From assembly GCA_003254885.1 (NCBI GenBank), contig QANT01008667.1, positions 1 to 64,000 on the forward strand: a DNA stretch of 64,000 bases. Direction: 5' to 3'. Shown here one piece after another: positions 49,190 through 62,453 of the stretch; position 1 is the stretch's first letter, and the number at the start of each line of letters is the position of its first letter. Below the pieces are notes generated by a model, which saw only the letters and a program-made list of their open reading frames with translations, had not been told where the DNA came from and searched no databases. The stretch is from Purshia tridentata. Taxonomy: Eukaryota > Streptophyta > Magnoliopsida > Rosales > Rosaceae. Made by a program: the position numbers and the translations under genes.

Positions 49190-52100
49190 CTAAGCAGAAG
49201 GTTGTGGATGTGAATGGGGAGTCAGAATGCTAATCCTCCTCTCTGCAAAAGATTTGAGCACCTCGTTAGCTATTTTGGACAGTTATGAATTCATGATGCC
49301 TATATCTGTAGCATAAGAGCTCCCAACACTCAAAAGGGGAATGGCATTATATATTGCATGTGCTATAAAATCATATTATTAGATCAAGATGAGGAAATTT
49401 TGATGAACCAAAGATCTGCAGAAGTGATGCAATTTCTTATGTACAAGCAAGGTAAAGAAAAGAAAAGAGTGGGAGGAAAAATAAAGACAATAGAGAAAGA
49501 GAACGAGACATTACCCCCAGCAGCAACAAGTTTCTCTACTCGTGCAACTATATGCTTCCCATAAGTATACTTCTTCAGAGCATTCAGATGAACCTTAATT
49601 CGGTTAAGGATTAGTTCAAGTTGCTGGTCGTCACAAGTTTCCAGCACTTTCTGTACAACATAGTTTGCAAACTGGTCCTTCATCATTGCCTAAATTCAAA
49701 CCACGACAAAAAAAAAATAAGAAAAACAGAGGATACTAAGAGTTTATGTGGCCATGAAAGACCAAACCTTAGAAAATCAATTTTCCAGAGCCACAAAGCA
49801 TCAGCTAATTGGAAGATTTCACAACAACAAAGAAAAAACCATAATGATTAAAATGTCATGTGGAAATATATTAAAACACTGCATTGATTTGAAGAAGGAT
49901 AGGCCACGTCAACCAAAAAAGAAAACGTAAAAAGATAGGCATTAATACAATTCAAGTTTTAAATAGCATACTATCATTCCGGACCTTCATTATATACTAA
50001 GGGCACAATTCAAATACTTTGGCAAGATAGCTAGATACACCAAAAAGCAATTGATGGGGCAGAGATATGGTCAATCCATCACTAAGAATGTTAGATGGCA
50101 TAGTTAACTTTTATCTGTCATTGGATATAACACATAACATGAACAGCTATTGATCAAAGATCTAAACATGCTAACTGGTAGTAAGCCCCATGAGTTCACT
50201 TGTACTCGAAACAGTTAGTTTCCCAAGGTCAACCAACCTAAGGGACCACCATTTCAGGTGACAGCATAATCATAAAATCTTGGAAAGTGTATTGTGAAGT
50301 TCCTTTAAAATGTATCAGTATTATCATAGAGGCCCCAAAAGTCACCGAGAAGTTAACTTCATAAATAATTTGAAAAGGGTCCCTGTTCAGGAAACCCATT
50401 CTTATGCTGCAAACTTGACCAGAGAGTAAAAAATACTTAAAAATTGAAAAAAGAGAAGAAAATAATTAAAGAAGTTATACAACAAAAAGAGAACATGTTC
50501 CCACTTTAAAATTTATAGTCAGAATGCACATAGATAATTGGCCAACCTGAAGAGGCTCGTTTTCATCAGTGGTACCAAGCATCTCAGTTACAAGGGCCTG
50601 ACGTTCAGCTGCAGAACCAAAAGTTAAACACTTTTCTATAACATTTGAGGCAAATTTCTGCTGGCTCATTTGAACAATCTGCCCAGTTAGTTCCTTAATT
50701 ATAGCTGAACGCTCATGTGGCTTTCCATGCTCCAGCACATGCTGTAAATTTGCATAAAAGCAATTAACAATTTGAGTTCAATTTAAAAGAAGAAAACAGA
50801 TATTTTAGTATATACAGCATCACAGGCGGTACATATGAATATTTTTCGAATTACACCACAACTTATTATAGAACATGATGGCTACATAATTGCACCAAGC
50901 AAATACATGTGCTCATAAAAGTTGGTGATTGTGGGTCATTAGCAAGTTCATGCCAGTCCTTGAAGCAAACATTAAGCTATCAGCTTATGAAACATGGGTT
51001 CATTTGTAGCCCCAGTGCAAAGAGAACTGTTTAATAAAACAACAGAGGAAACTGAACGTTACATCTCAAGGATCCTTGTTGTTCGACCAAACACTTCAGA
51101 TTAGACAACAATGCAATATCATTACCAACATTATAACTCCATATTTACACATCCAACCTATAAGCCTAAGCTTTTAAATAGAGAGTTTTATTTGATACTA
51201 ATATCAAGAACTATGGCTAACCAAAGTGGGATTATTCTTTTTCAAACTGCCCTTCAAATCCAGGCCCATAGGATGAAAATATACACAACTAACCCTCCCG
51301 CTATAAGTATGAAATGACCAGGGACTTGGTGAGAAACCAAAGTCGAACTTTACTACCATGTTAAACAAGTACCAAATGAACATCAAACCCAGAAGCTTAG
51401 TCTATTAAGTGAATAGGTCATACAAAGGATTGTATCTAACCAATGTGTCTCCTTATGAATAAGAAACTGGAGTGATAGGTCAAAAGTTTCTTAGAAATGA
51501 AACAAACCTGTACAACATAATTTCCATATTGGTCTTGTGCTAAAATGCAAACAGACTGCAAAATCTCATCCATCATTATTTGCTGTGTTTTGGGGTCATG
51601 GCAGTGCTCCAAAACTCTCTGTTACATCAAAGTTATACCATTCAGAATCACAATAGTTACCCTGATATTTATTTATCTTCAGACTATCTAATATGTATGA
51701 TTACTAGACATGCACATATGAAAATGATTCAAAAGCCAGCTGGGTTCTTAACCTGTATGACACGACAACCATATGGATGAGTAGACAGTGTCACAACTTG
51801 TTCATAAAAAGTTGAAACAACAAACTGGATGGCATCTTCAGGAATGCATTCAATACACTTCTGGACAACGTGGTTCCCATTTTGATCACGAACACAACGC
51901 ATAACATGACCATCCAGTTCCAAGACCATTTTAGTCTGCTGGTCCAGATCAACAACTTCTATAGCCTGGAAAAGTATGTGAAAGTACATCAAACCCAAGT
52001 TCTATGGCAATGTCATATCAGTATCTGTCAACAGTGTAAATTTAATATCCACTTCCCCTGAAGCTAGAAATAAGATTCTGTATAATTTGCTTTACTTACA

Positions 52101-55100
52101 AATAACTTTCCAAAAAGACATCCAAACATAATAGATAACATAATTAGCCAGAAGGTAATGCTCCTGCTTTTTATGCAAGGAAGCCCAGATAGTAAAACAT
52201 GCAGAAGAATCAATATGACAGGTTACTGTGAGAACTTTGGTCAACTGACTATTCATACCTTCTGGATCACTCGACAGCCATACATTTGAAGGCTTAGGGT
52301 CAGCACATGCCCGGTAAGCTGGTCAGCCAGCTCTCTTATTTGCGATGCAGTTCCATGCTCAAAAAACTGAACTCAAAGTGCAAAAGTTAGCCATATAATT
52401 AATACTCCATATTTGTTTTAAATCCCTGCGTGTTATGAATATGCTAATACACAAGAACACATGCAATTGGAACATAAAGGCAAAATTAGTCTAAGGGGGG
52501 GAAAGCACCTTCTGAATCACATAATTACCAAACACATCAGTCATCAGAGAAAGAGCTTGGGGCATGATTTCATCAAAAACCATGTTCTTTTCTTCGGTCG
52601 TGGCAGTTTCAAGTTTCTGTTGGATAAACCGACTCCCATACTGGTCGGCACTGTTCAAGGCATTATATGAGGGAATTAAATTCTGAAGACCTGGATAAGA
52701 TAAAGGGGCAAAAAGTTTACTGAAACAGAAACAAAGATATACCTGAACTCAACAACATGGCCTGCAATTTCTGAAAGTTCAAAGCATTTAGTTTTATTGC
52801 TTTTGAACTCATCTAGCAGAGAGGATGCAAAACTTTCATCCAAATTTCCGCCAGTTTCTGAGTGCCAAGCTCCCATGAGACCTCCACCCATGTTCCTCAT
52901 GCCAGAAGAAAAACGCAAGTTCCGCTCATTGTGCCTGGCAGGACCTGGTCCAACAGGAGAGTTTGGAAGAAGGGGGCCAGCCAATGGTGTTCCAGAATAA
53001 GACATGCCATGCCCAAATGCTGGATTTCCATGGTAACCCTGATTCAAGCTACCAGATTTACCAATGTAGGAAACACCATATTGTGATTTTTGAGGTGAAA
53101 GCAATTGCCCCAGATAAGCTTTTTGCAACCCGAGTAAATCCATATACATATTACCCATGCCTTCCCCATCTTTTGTGGGGTCATTAAGGGCAGCAACCTG
53201 TGCAGCAGCATACTCATTTGATCTCAAGTACTGAAGATAAAGCGGGTCCATCAGGGGCACCTGAAGAGCATTCCCAGCAGTGTGATTCCCAACCCTGCTA
53301 ATATTCTGGAATTCAGTGGCTGCTGCCAACAAATTTGGTCCAAGAGACATACCTCCTCCAAATGCTCCAGAGTCCAAGCCACCCATTGCAGATGCAGCAG
53401 CAGCATTTTCAAATAAGGGTGGTAAACTACCATTACCAAGTGGACTTCCCATCATGGATGGAGACGAAGGACTAACAGAATACCCACCTAAGCCATAGTA
53501 TGGAAATGATGAATTTGTATTTTCTACATTCTGATAGTGAGAGACTGAGCTTCCTCGGACATTAAGAGCTGGTGCAGAGTGTCCTCTTAAGTATGAGTTA
53601 GCAGAAGATACAGCAGGTTTATTAATTTCCACAAACTCATCAGCCATTAATGAAGGGTTGTTAAGATCCCTCCCATATCCACCACTTTTACCCATATTTG
53701 GATAAGACTTTTTAGTGGACCGGGAAACAGAATGCACATGAAAATTCCCAGAATCAGGCTTATTCAAATATGAATTTTGTTTGATATGGTTGCGATCACC
53801 TTGTATATCAAAAAGGTTATGACAATTATCAATTTCATGTTGAATTTGTGAACGTGCATGGTTCTCTTCATCTATCATACCGTTAGTTGACAGGTTCATG
53901 CCAGATAAAGCAGCTACCAGATCTGCAGACTCATTCACATTGGGTGAGACACCATTGAATGAGTTCTGACCACTGACACTTTTTTTATCCATAGAGGAGG
54001 CTCTTCCTCCACCAACAGGTGGAATACGAGGACTAGGAGCCCTAGCTACAAGCTGAGGGTCTGGTGTGGTGCTTCTTGACAAGGAAGCACCTAGAGCTGA
54101 AGCATAAGTATGAGAACCCGATGAACTGCCATTCTGAGCAGCAGACATGCCATGCTTATGTCCACCAGTGCGCAAAGCATCTATAGATGTCAAATCACGA
54201 TGCAAATGAGCAAACTGGGTTTCTGAAGTTTCAACACCATCTTCAAATGCATTCCGGCTAGTGGGACGAGAAGAGTGCCTTGACACAGTTGTATTATGCA
54301 TATCATCCTGCATTGAAATACCAAATGTAAATACAACAGCTTTGATAAATAAATTACAAAAAAAAAAAAACGGAACATATTAATTTATTTTGAAAAGTTA
54401 TAGCAGATAATCAAAATTAACAGGGAAAATAATTATACAGAAAAAAGACCACAGGAGACTGCCAAGAAAATTGAAATAAACAAAGATTTAACATCAACAC
54501 TCATTTTTAACAGCATTCATGAGTTCAAATCTGCACAAACCTAAAAACCATGTAAATCACAAATTTAAGTGACCAGAAAATTTCATAGTATATAGTTCAT
54601 ATACAGTTACAACTGATAAGACCTGTTCATCAAAACACAGAATATAAATTATAGATAAAATATAATCACTTAATATCACTAAGCATGAACTATCACACTA
54701 CCGTTTCACCCATAAACACTTGCATCAAATATTTCCAAGGCAATATAAATAAATCCCAACAAAACTTGAATAACGCCAACATATTTTCACTAACAGTTCA
54801 CCTGAATGATCTCAGCAATACTCTTCTGCCTACTCCCAAGTCCCAACCCCGGCAACCCAATCAAACCGTCACCGCCCCACTCCGCCGCAGCCTTCCTGGA
54901 CCCCACTCCATTCTCCTCCTTCCCTCCAATCCCTGGCTGCACTGAAAAAAGCGACCTGTTCACATCTCCACCTTCACCGCCACTCCTACCACCTATCCTC
55001 CTATCTCCAATGCCTCCAACAGCAGAACCTCCACCACCGCCACCTCCTTGCAACCGCTGCGCAAAACGCCAATCCTCCTTCGAAAGCAACGGGGGCGGGA

Positions 55101-55437
55101 GCCGTGGATTGAGATTAACATTGGAATAGTAGTAATTCACATAAGCGGGATCGGCACGGAGCTCCTCCTCGGTTGCAAAGCCTTTGCTGCTGTTGTTCAT
55201 GAAACCCGACAGCGCCGAAGCGTCGAACAAGCCCCCCATGGCGTTCAGCGAGCCTTCCACGGTGGGTGGCGCTGACCCACTTCTGTACGGATTGAGTTCC
55301 TTCTCTCGCTCACTTGCTTCTTGTTGGTGCCTCTGTTCACGAATCAACATGCTCAAATCTTCGTTGTAATCGCTGTTTTTCAGCATCGATCGCATTGACA
55401 TCTCGGATATCATCTTCGAATATGTATCGGTGACCAT
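49190..55437 (-). CDS. PUM: Pumilio-family (PUF) RNA-binding protein, 9 exons
   Basis: Minus-strand exons 54802-55437, 52743-54307, 52509-52650, 52259-52366, 51753-51965, 51508-51618, 50547-50741, 49515-49689 and 49190-49242 sum to 3198 nt (1065 residues), all in phase. The long low-complexity N-terminus ([19 protein letters not shown], Gly-rich near 135-165) includes the nucleic-acid-binding NABP-type region of plant APUM1-6. The PUM homology domain starts near 712 ([20 protein letters not shown]) and has eight repeats. Their RNA-contact cores read SR..Q, NY..Q, CR..Q, NH..Q, CR..Q, NY..Q, SN..E and NY..Q, identical to human PUM1, which predicts binding to UGUANAUA in mRNA 3' UTRs. The short last exon gives [18 protein letters not shown]. 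It should repress or destabilise target mRNAs in the cytoplasm. Closest to APUM1/2/3. Confidence 0.96.
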
Positions 55438-58400
55438 ATCATATACAACAATAAAAAATTATAAAAAATTCGAAAACAAACACTGAAACTGAAGAAAGAT
55501 GGGAACTTTGAGCTTGGGCTTAGCTTAAAACTGCTAAAAACCAAATGGGATGGTTCCGAAGGCTTGAATAAAATTATTTTCTTGATCAAAAACTACGAAC
55601 CCATTACTCAAAATTTTGCACCGAGAGTGAAAGGGTTGGAATTTTTTCGTTTAGGTGTGGATTTAATACTCAGCAAGACGAGGATCAGACAGAAAGGAGC
55701 GAACTTAGATGATCAAATAAGAACCCAGCCATTTTTCACAAGGAGAGAGAGAGGGAGGGATGGAGACAGTGAAGTGAGAAAGAGGGCAATGATAAGCACA
55801 AGCAGTGCTACAATCTGAGCCGTTGGATATGAGTTGTGACGATGATGATTTGTTCTAACAAAGAGGTTCTTTAGGGTTCTATTTCATGGACTAACTGCTG
55901 CGCTGCTGCTGTTGGTTTGTTATTAGTTTTACTTTTACTAAATTTCTTTTTTATAATAATTACTTTTTTTTCGGTACTCTTAATTACTTTTTTTAACTGA
56001 ATTCAAGATTTTAATTGGCACGTTATTTATTTAGGGTTTGGTTTCTTGTATTTGGGATAAAATGTCAAAATATATATAATTATGTAGTGGATATATATTG
56101 CCTTATTATACTACCTTCTTTTGGGTGAATCATGCATCCTGGTCTTTATGAAAATCCTTTTATTCTTTTCAAAATCTCTTTTTATGAACTTTTTCTTTAG
56201 GGGAAAATAACATTTTCTTCAAGAATCAAGAATCAAGAATTTAGTTGTGGGTTGCACAATAAAAAGAGGTTAGAATAGAACCAATATATGTTATAATAAT
56301 TTTTTATAATTAATATTATAGTTTTATATTTATACTTAAATACTTAAAATATCATCCAGTACTTGTCTTTCTTCTTTTTTAAGAGAATCAAGTAATTTTC
56401 TTTAAATATATATAAAAACATTTAGAGCGAATGTATGAGATATTATCAAATTAAAATTGTGCATATCATGACTGCAAAAGTAATGTTGGTGAAGGGTTTA
56501 TACAAAAGTTACCAACTCCTACTTCATTCCAACTTAAATTTGTGATTCCAAATAAATCTTGAAAATTGTGTTATAAATTCTTTATATAAAATTTAGCATC
56601 CCTTTATATCTTTGAAAATATAAAAATATAAAAATTGAATGAATGAAAATTCTTCTTTCGGTCACTACATCTTCATTCCTTTATTATGGCTTACTCTTAC
56701 TCTTTTCTTCGATCAGCCATTGGCCGCTATTTCCCACGTCTTCATTTTAAGTCCTCATAACCAAGGCTAGCGCCAAATGTCGGTCATTCATTACTTAAAC
56801 TATAAAAATTTGATGGAACGAAATCTCTTTTTCTCCTCGTATTCATTAATTTCTTGTGGCTCTTTCTTATTCCTCTCTTCAGTCGGCCAGTTAATTGGTC
56901 ACTTTATCCACTTGATGTCTTTATTTTCATTCATCATGACATAACGGAGCACCAGTTGTCGGTTATTCATAACTCATACTAGTAAATTTTAATAAACGAA
57001 AGCTCTATTTCTCTTCGTCTCATCTTCATTCCTTCTCCGTGGCTTCCTCTTATTCCTCTCTTCAATTGACCAATATTTTTACTTGATGTCCTCATTTTCA
57101 TTTCTCATTACCTAACCTAGCACCAGTTGTTGGTTATCCATAACTCAAGCTAGTAATTTTTCACAAATGAAAAGTTTTTTTCTCATCGTCTTCATTCTTT
57201 CTTGGTGGCTTTCTCTTATTCTTCTCTTCAATCGTTCATTTAATTGGCTACTTTCTTCACTTGATGTCCTCACTTTTATTTCATTGATTATAACCTAGAC
57301 TAGCACTAGGTGTCGATAATCCATTTGTCTAATTTTTTTTTGTTTTAAATTAAAAATTAAATGAGAATAAAGTAGTAAGTATAGAAAATATTTTTTGAGT
57401 TAAGAAGAATCACTTTTATTAGATGCCACAAATCTTTTATATCTAATTGTAAACATGATAATAGTTGGATAAAGTCCGATCAAATTTTCCTAGTTCAAAA
57501 AAGGCAACACAAAATTTTGACACACATATTACTCAAAATTCAATTGCATGATTTTCTTTTTGGCCACTTCAATAGTTCAATTACATGAGTTGACTATCCA
57601 TAGTGTCATGGATTTTGGTTCGTATTCAATTGCAATAGCAATTAAATTTTGCCCTGTCACATATCAACTTAAAAGTGAGATTCTCCTTTAATGGTTTGAT
57701 TAATAATTAATTAGTTTATCCTTTGTAAATGGTTAATTAGTTTGTCACGCAAGCAATTAACAACACAAATAGTGTGTTGTGACTTGTGAATTAATCCAAG
57801 TAATTAATTAAAAAAAACCCCAAGTAATTGCATAATTTAAGGGGAAAATAAGATAACTACCTAATTTTCCAAATTTGATATTTATCTGTTTTATTATATT
57901 TTTATTTAAAATTATATATCTATAATCTAGTTTATATTTTGATGAAACCCAAATTCATATATCGCTTTTAATATTTTTAGGGCAGTTATCATTATTCATT
58001 ACAAAATCTAAACTTTGGAACTGCAAGAGGCAAGACTTGTCTGTTGCAGAGAAGATCGGCTTGGTTGCACACCTGCACTCGTACTAGTCTGCCACGTTAA
58101 CATAAAATTAAATAAAGGGCATTCCTTTACGCTTTACCTCGGCGCGTGTGTAATAAAGTTTGGACACTCTGTAAAAGGAGTTGAGTTTCAGTCTCCGTCG
58201 ATTACTCTATTGGGTTCGATTTTCACTCATTCTGATCGCTCGTGGGAACTATAGTTGTGTCTTCTTTTTTTTTGGGCCATGATAGTTGTGTTGTGTCCAA
58301 CAAATATCAAATGTTCAATATATAATTAATATTAAGGGATTTATTTATCAGCGTTTATGCAATGTTGAATTTATATAAGTGAATTATATTTAATAAAAGA

Positions 58401-61400
58401 TATTAATATTATCATCTATAAAGACAAAAAAGTCAAATCTCACTAAAACACTAGAATAATTAAATTTGAAAGACTAAAGATATATGTGTACTAAAAGTCT
58501 AAAACATTATTTTTTTGTGAATAATTATTAAAATACTTTTGTCTAGAAAAAGTAAGTACAAACCTCATCAGTCATTACTACTGTTGACATGGTTTGGTAA
58601 GGTAAGCTTAAATGCACCATTAAATTTCTCCTTCAACTTTTAGTCTTTTAGTGAAGATAGTTTGTTACTTAATTTATTGACAATAATACTAAAATTATTA
58701 AATTTAAAAACTCGAGTCATTGAAAAGCTTTGGTTTGAGATCAACATCTTTGTAGTGTCATCTCGAGTTGAGCAAGTTGAGACCTTGAGAAGTTAACATG
58801 TCAGTAACCATCTCAAAGACTATAACCAAAATTAATCAATGGATTATAACTTAAATATTTACATAATATTTATAATTAAATCTCGACCTATTCAATCAAA
58901 AAAAGGGACCCAAATTTAATCATTAACAATATTTGCAATAGAATGATGTTTGGATTATTTAACTCTGTCTCTAATAGTGGCATGCAGAAAAGACCGAAAA
59001 ACCAGGGGCAAAGAAGATGCCTTTGTCTTGTTTTTCATAATGAGAGAGTTGAGAAAGCAAGAATGAAGTACGAAGAAGACAAGGTTAGTTTGGTAATTAT
59101 GTCAGCCTCCATTAGTTTACATTTGGATTTTGCAGATCATGCAGTGGAATAGTGGATAACGATGATACTGTAAGCATGTGAGGCCGTTCAGGCGGTTCAG
59201 TCACTCGATCGCTCATCATTTATGTATATAAATCAACACTTGGGTAGGGGGGTCACGTGACTTGTCTGTGCTTTGCTTCTACAAGAATCACTTCATATTA
59301 AATTATTAATATGCCTGCAGTTGCTGGGTTAAAAACTTAAACCCAGGAATCTTGAAACATAATATTAATTTGCTTAAACATGTCCCCAAATAAACAGAAA
59401 AGATGGGGTTTATTATTATTATTATTTTTAAGCTCAAAATAAAATACGTGGTTAAATGTGAATTTTGGCAACAAAAAAAAATCCCTTTTATTTATGTTAT
59501 CTTTCATTCCAATATTTCAGTGTCAAGTAATCTGTCTCTTTTTTTTTTTAATGGATAATTTGTAAAATATAAATACGGAAATAGATGAATGCATAAATAA
59601 TTAATGCAATAAATAAAATAAATAAATGAGAGGTGTGAGGCATGGCCTCGAAATTTGGCAGTGGAATTCATGGTTGATGCGCACGTCACCTAGCCATGCC
59701 TCCTATAAATATCTTATCTTATGGTAATTAAGGTAATCATGCTCACCTTGCAGTCAAGCAATTAATTAGCTCCCAAAGCTCACCCGCTATTCTCGTAAAA
59801 TAAAATTATGAAAAATATATTGTTGCTTAGTTTCGGATTTTTTATTGTTAAATTTCAATGGGTAGGTGCCATAACCCAATTCAACGTGCCTCTATTGCTT
59901 TTTCCTCAGGCCCACAGCCGTCCATATGTCATATGGTTGAATTTTATTGCTAGGTTTTCATTCAATGACTGTGAATTGTGTTGAACTTAGTAGCAGGATA
60001 CCATCAACATACACCGCCCCCTTATTTTGTCTACTTAAAATGCACTGTTTTGTTTCCTCTTTCTGTAAATTTGATATTTTGTATTTTCGGAGTTTAGAAA
60101 TCTTTCTCGATTAGAATTACATCGTGTGAATAAATTAAGAATAAATGATCAATCATGTCATTAACAGCTCAAATTGCACAATGTAAACAAGTTAATTATA
60201 ACAAAACTCATATCATCAACAATTTGGATGGTACTGCGTGGATAAGTTATGTTCGAATTGCTGATTAGAAGTGTCACACGGATTAAGCAAGCATGAGCTG
60301 CATGAGGTTAAAACAAACGCAACACAATTAAATGGATCAGACTGGACCGAAGTTAGTTTTGAACCATAAAAGGGCCCAATCTCAGCCCATTGATAAGATC
60401 ATAAGAACTGTGGTACATCCCATTCCCATATAAAGCAAACATAGTCTATGATACACACTCTATTAATGCTGATGTTTAATTTAGAGAGTTCAGGCAAATA
60501 TACACTCATAAAGTCACCCTGGTCGGTGGTCCCAGACTTTGGATCAGACTGTTTTCCCTTATTAATTTACATGGGGCACTCTTATCAAACTCTGCTACTC
60601 TGCTATGATAATTTCTTTCTTTCCACCACCACAACATAACTACCTAGCATTCTACTAAGTAAGGTTGGTGTTTACTTGTATTATTTCAAAGCCCAAAAGA
60701 CCAGCCCTTACAGCAAGGTGGACTGGGCTGAAATATTGGGTTAGATTATATGTAAGGCCTGTACTGGGCATGGGAATTTGAACCTAATTTGGTGTAATCG
60801 GAAGGCCTCTCAACTTGGTGAGAATATCTTAGAAGAAATCAATGAGCACACAGAATGATCAAAATTGGGTTGCCTTGTTTTGGAGGCATATTACAATATT
60901 AATTGCTGAAATCATGTATTCATGATCTTCAAACCAACCTTACCTAATATGGGGTATGTAATTTCCCGTGTGAACATGACAAACCAAACAAATTAATTAT
61001 AACCAGCAACAGCATTCAGTTAATTTTGCAGAATTGTGTTGAAAGGAAGCGTGTGCTTAATGAAGAGGTTGAGCAACATACTCGAAAAGCTAGGTTACTG
61101 TTTTCTAACCTACTTTGAATTCTTCTTACAAGCTAGCTTTGCCATGCATGACACTGTGACAGCCAAAGCGCATATGCAGCTAATCAAAATGAGATTGGCC
61201 AAGACATTTTTAAGATCAAGTGATTTGGGTTCCTATCCTATATAGCTAGCTAACTTGAATTCTACAGGATATTTGTTAGGTATGACCCTTTCATAGATAT
61301 CTTTTCTGATTAATTACGGTCACCTGCATTCGGTGCTTGCTATAAAGGCTAATCAAGTGACTCATAAGCTAGCTATTTTAATTAATTTGCTAAAGCTAGC

Positions 61401-62453
61401 TAAGTGACTTCTTCTTAATTACTTACTAGCTAGTAATTAATTATATTAACAAAAAATTGGAAATTAATTAATCGTGGGTAACCATTACATTAATTACAAT
61501 ATATAACTAGACAACTTAAGAACAAATTACCTACTGCCTCACATTTTCAATTTGATATTTCTCTCAACAATATTACATTTAATCATGTGTTTATTATTAG
61601 TATATACCAAACTCCAAACCCACTATATTTAATTCCAAATCCAAACACATAGCACTATCTAGTTTGAGAAAGAAAAAAAGAAGGAAAAAAAAAAAAGGGA
61701 AATTCATACAATTAATGTCATATTCTTGTTACAGTCTTTAGTCGATTTCCATAGTGGGAAAAAAGGCAGAAATTCAGAGACTTAAGAATTAAGAACAAGG
61801 AATTGAAGAAAGCCACAAGCTATGCCAATATTTGATGAATATAAAGAAAAATCTAAAACTAAAAGGTAGCAAAACCCAACATATATATCATAGTCGAAAT
61901 CGACTTTTCCCAGAAATTTCCTAATCAGCCAGCTCTTAATCTTAATATTCCCCCATACATGCACAAGTGTACAGCATGGTATTGAGGCGGGGTGTGACCA
62001 TGTCCAATTTTTTAATTCACACAAACTTTTTGCCCAAACCTTATATACCAAGAGTACCCCCAATGTAACATGATCAGTGGATTCAGTACCCATCACGCTA
62101 TGATGTTGAAGTCAGTGACCTAAAGGCCCAAGTCAGACCTACAATTAGGTGTGGACAGGTGGACTTTTCTCAACAAGTCCACGTCATCACCCGTAGTTGT
62201 TGGGGTTAAGTAATCCATCTCCTTGTGTATATTTACGTGGCGTATAATACTTTTTTCTTTGCAGATACATCCACTCAAATTAAAATGTACCGAAACCACG
62301 ATCTTCATAAGTAATGCAAAGTGCATGGTAGTTGTGAACTGATAAACCGTTTTATTCCTAAATTAATCGACCCCAATCAAATATCCTACACCTTATAACT
62401 CACATATTAATTCTTGTGATCGATCATTAGAAACCCAATTAAGAACAACAAAA
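55438..62453. other. 7-kb gene-poor interval
   Basis: Starts with the Pumilio promoter and leader (GA-rich tract at about 55735-55765). Apart from the tandem array at 56640-57335 it is AT-rich DNA with short open stretches that show no family match, for example 58015-58254, 58943-59152 and 61036-61245. A TATA-like CCTATAAATA at 59702 and CATATAAAGC at 60429 might start unannotated transcripts, but no gene follows that I can support. I searched by eye for known plant microRNA sequences and found none. The last about 400 bp before 62454 are the GPAT upstream region. Confidence 0.5.
56640..57335. repeat. Four-copy diverged tandem array, period about 167-184 bp
   Basis: Copies are anchored by CTTCATTC followed by TGGCTT(T/C)CTCTTATTC-type sequence at about 56671, 56840, 57023 and 57190. 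In each, TCTTCAATCGGCCA-like, CACTTGATGTCCTCATTTTCAT-like and AGCACCAGTTGTCGGTTAT-like blocks follow in the same order, then AACTCAAACTAGTAA-like sequence. The copies differ by many substitutions and small indels. Lengths between anchors are about 169, 183 and 167 bp. No copy is coding. Confidence 0.85.

Noticed and set aside
59690-60660. A microRNA or small peptide gene after TATA-like motifs
   Set aside because: No convincing hairpin with a known mature sequence and no recognisable peptide could be found by eye.
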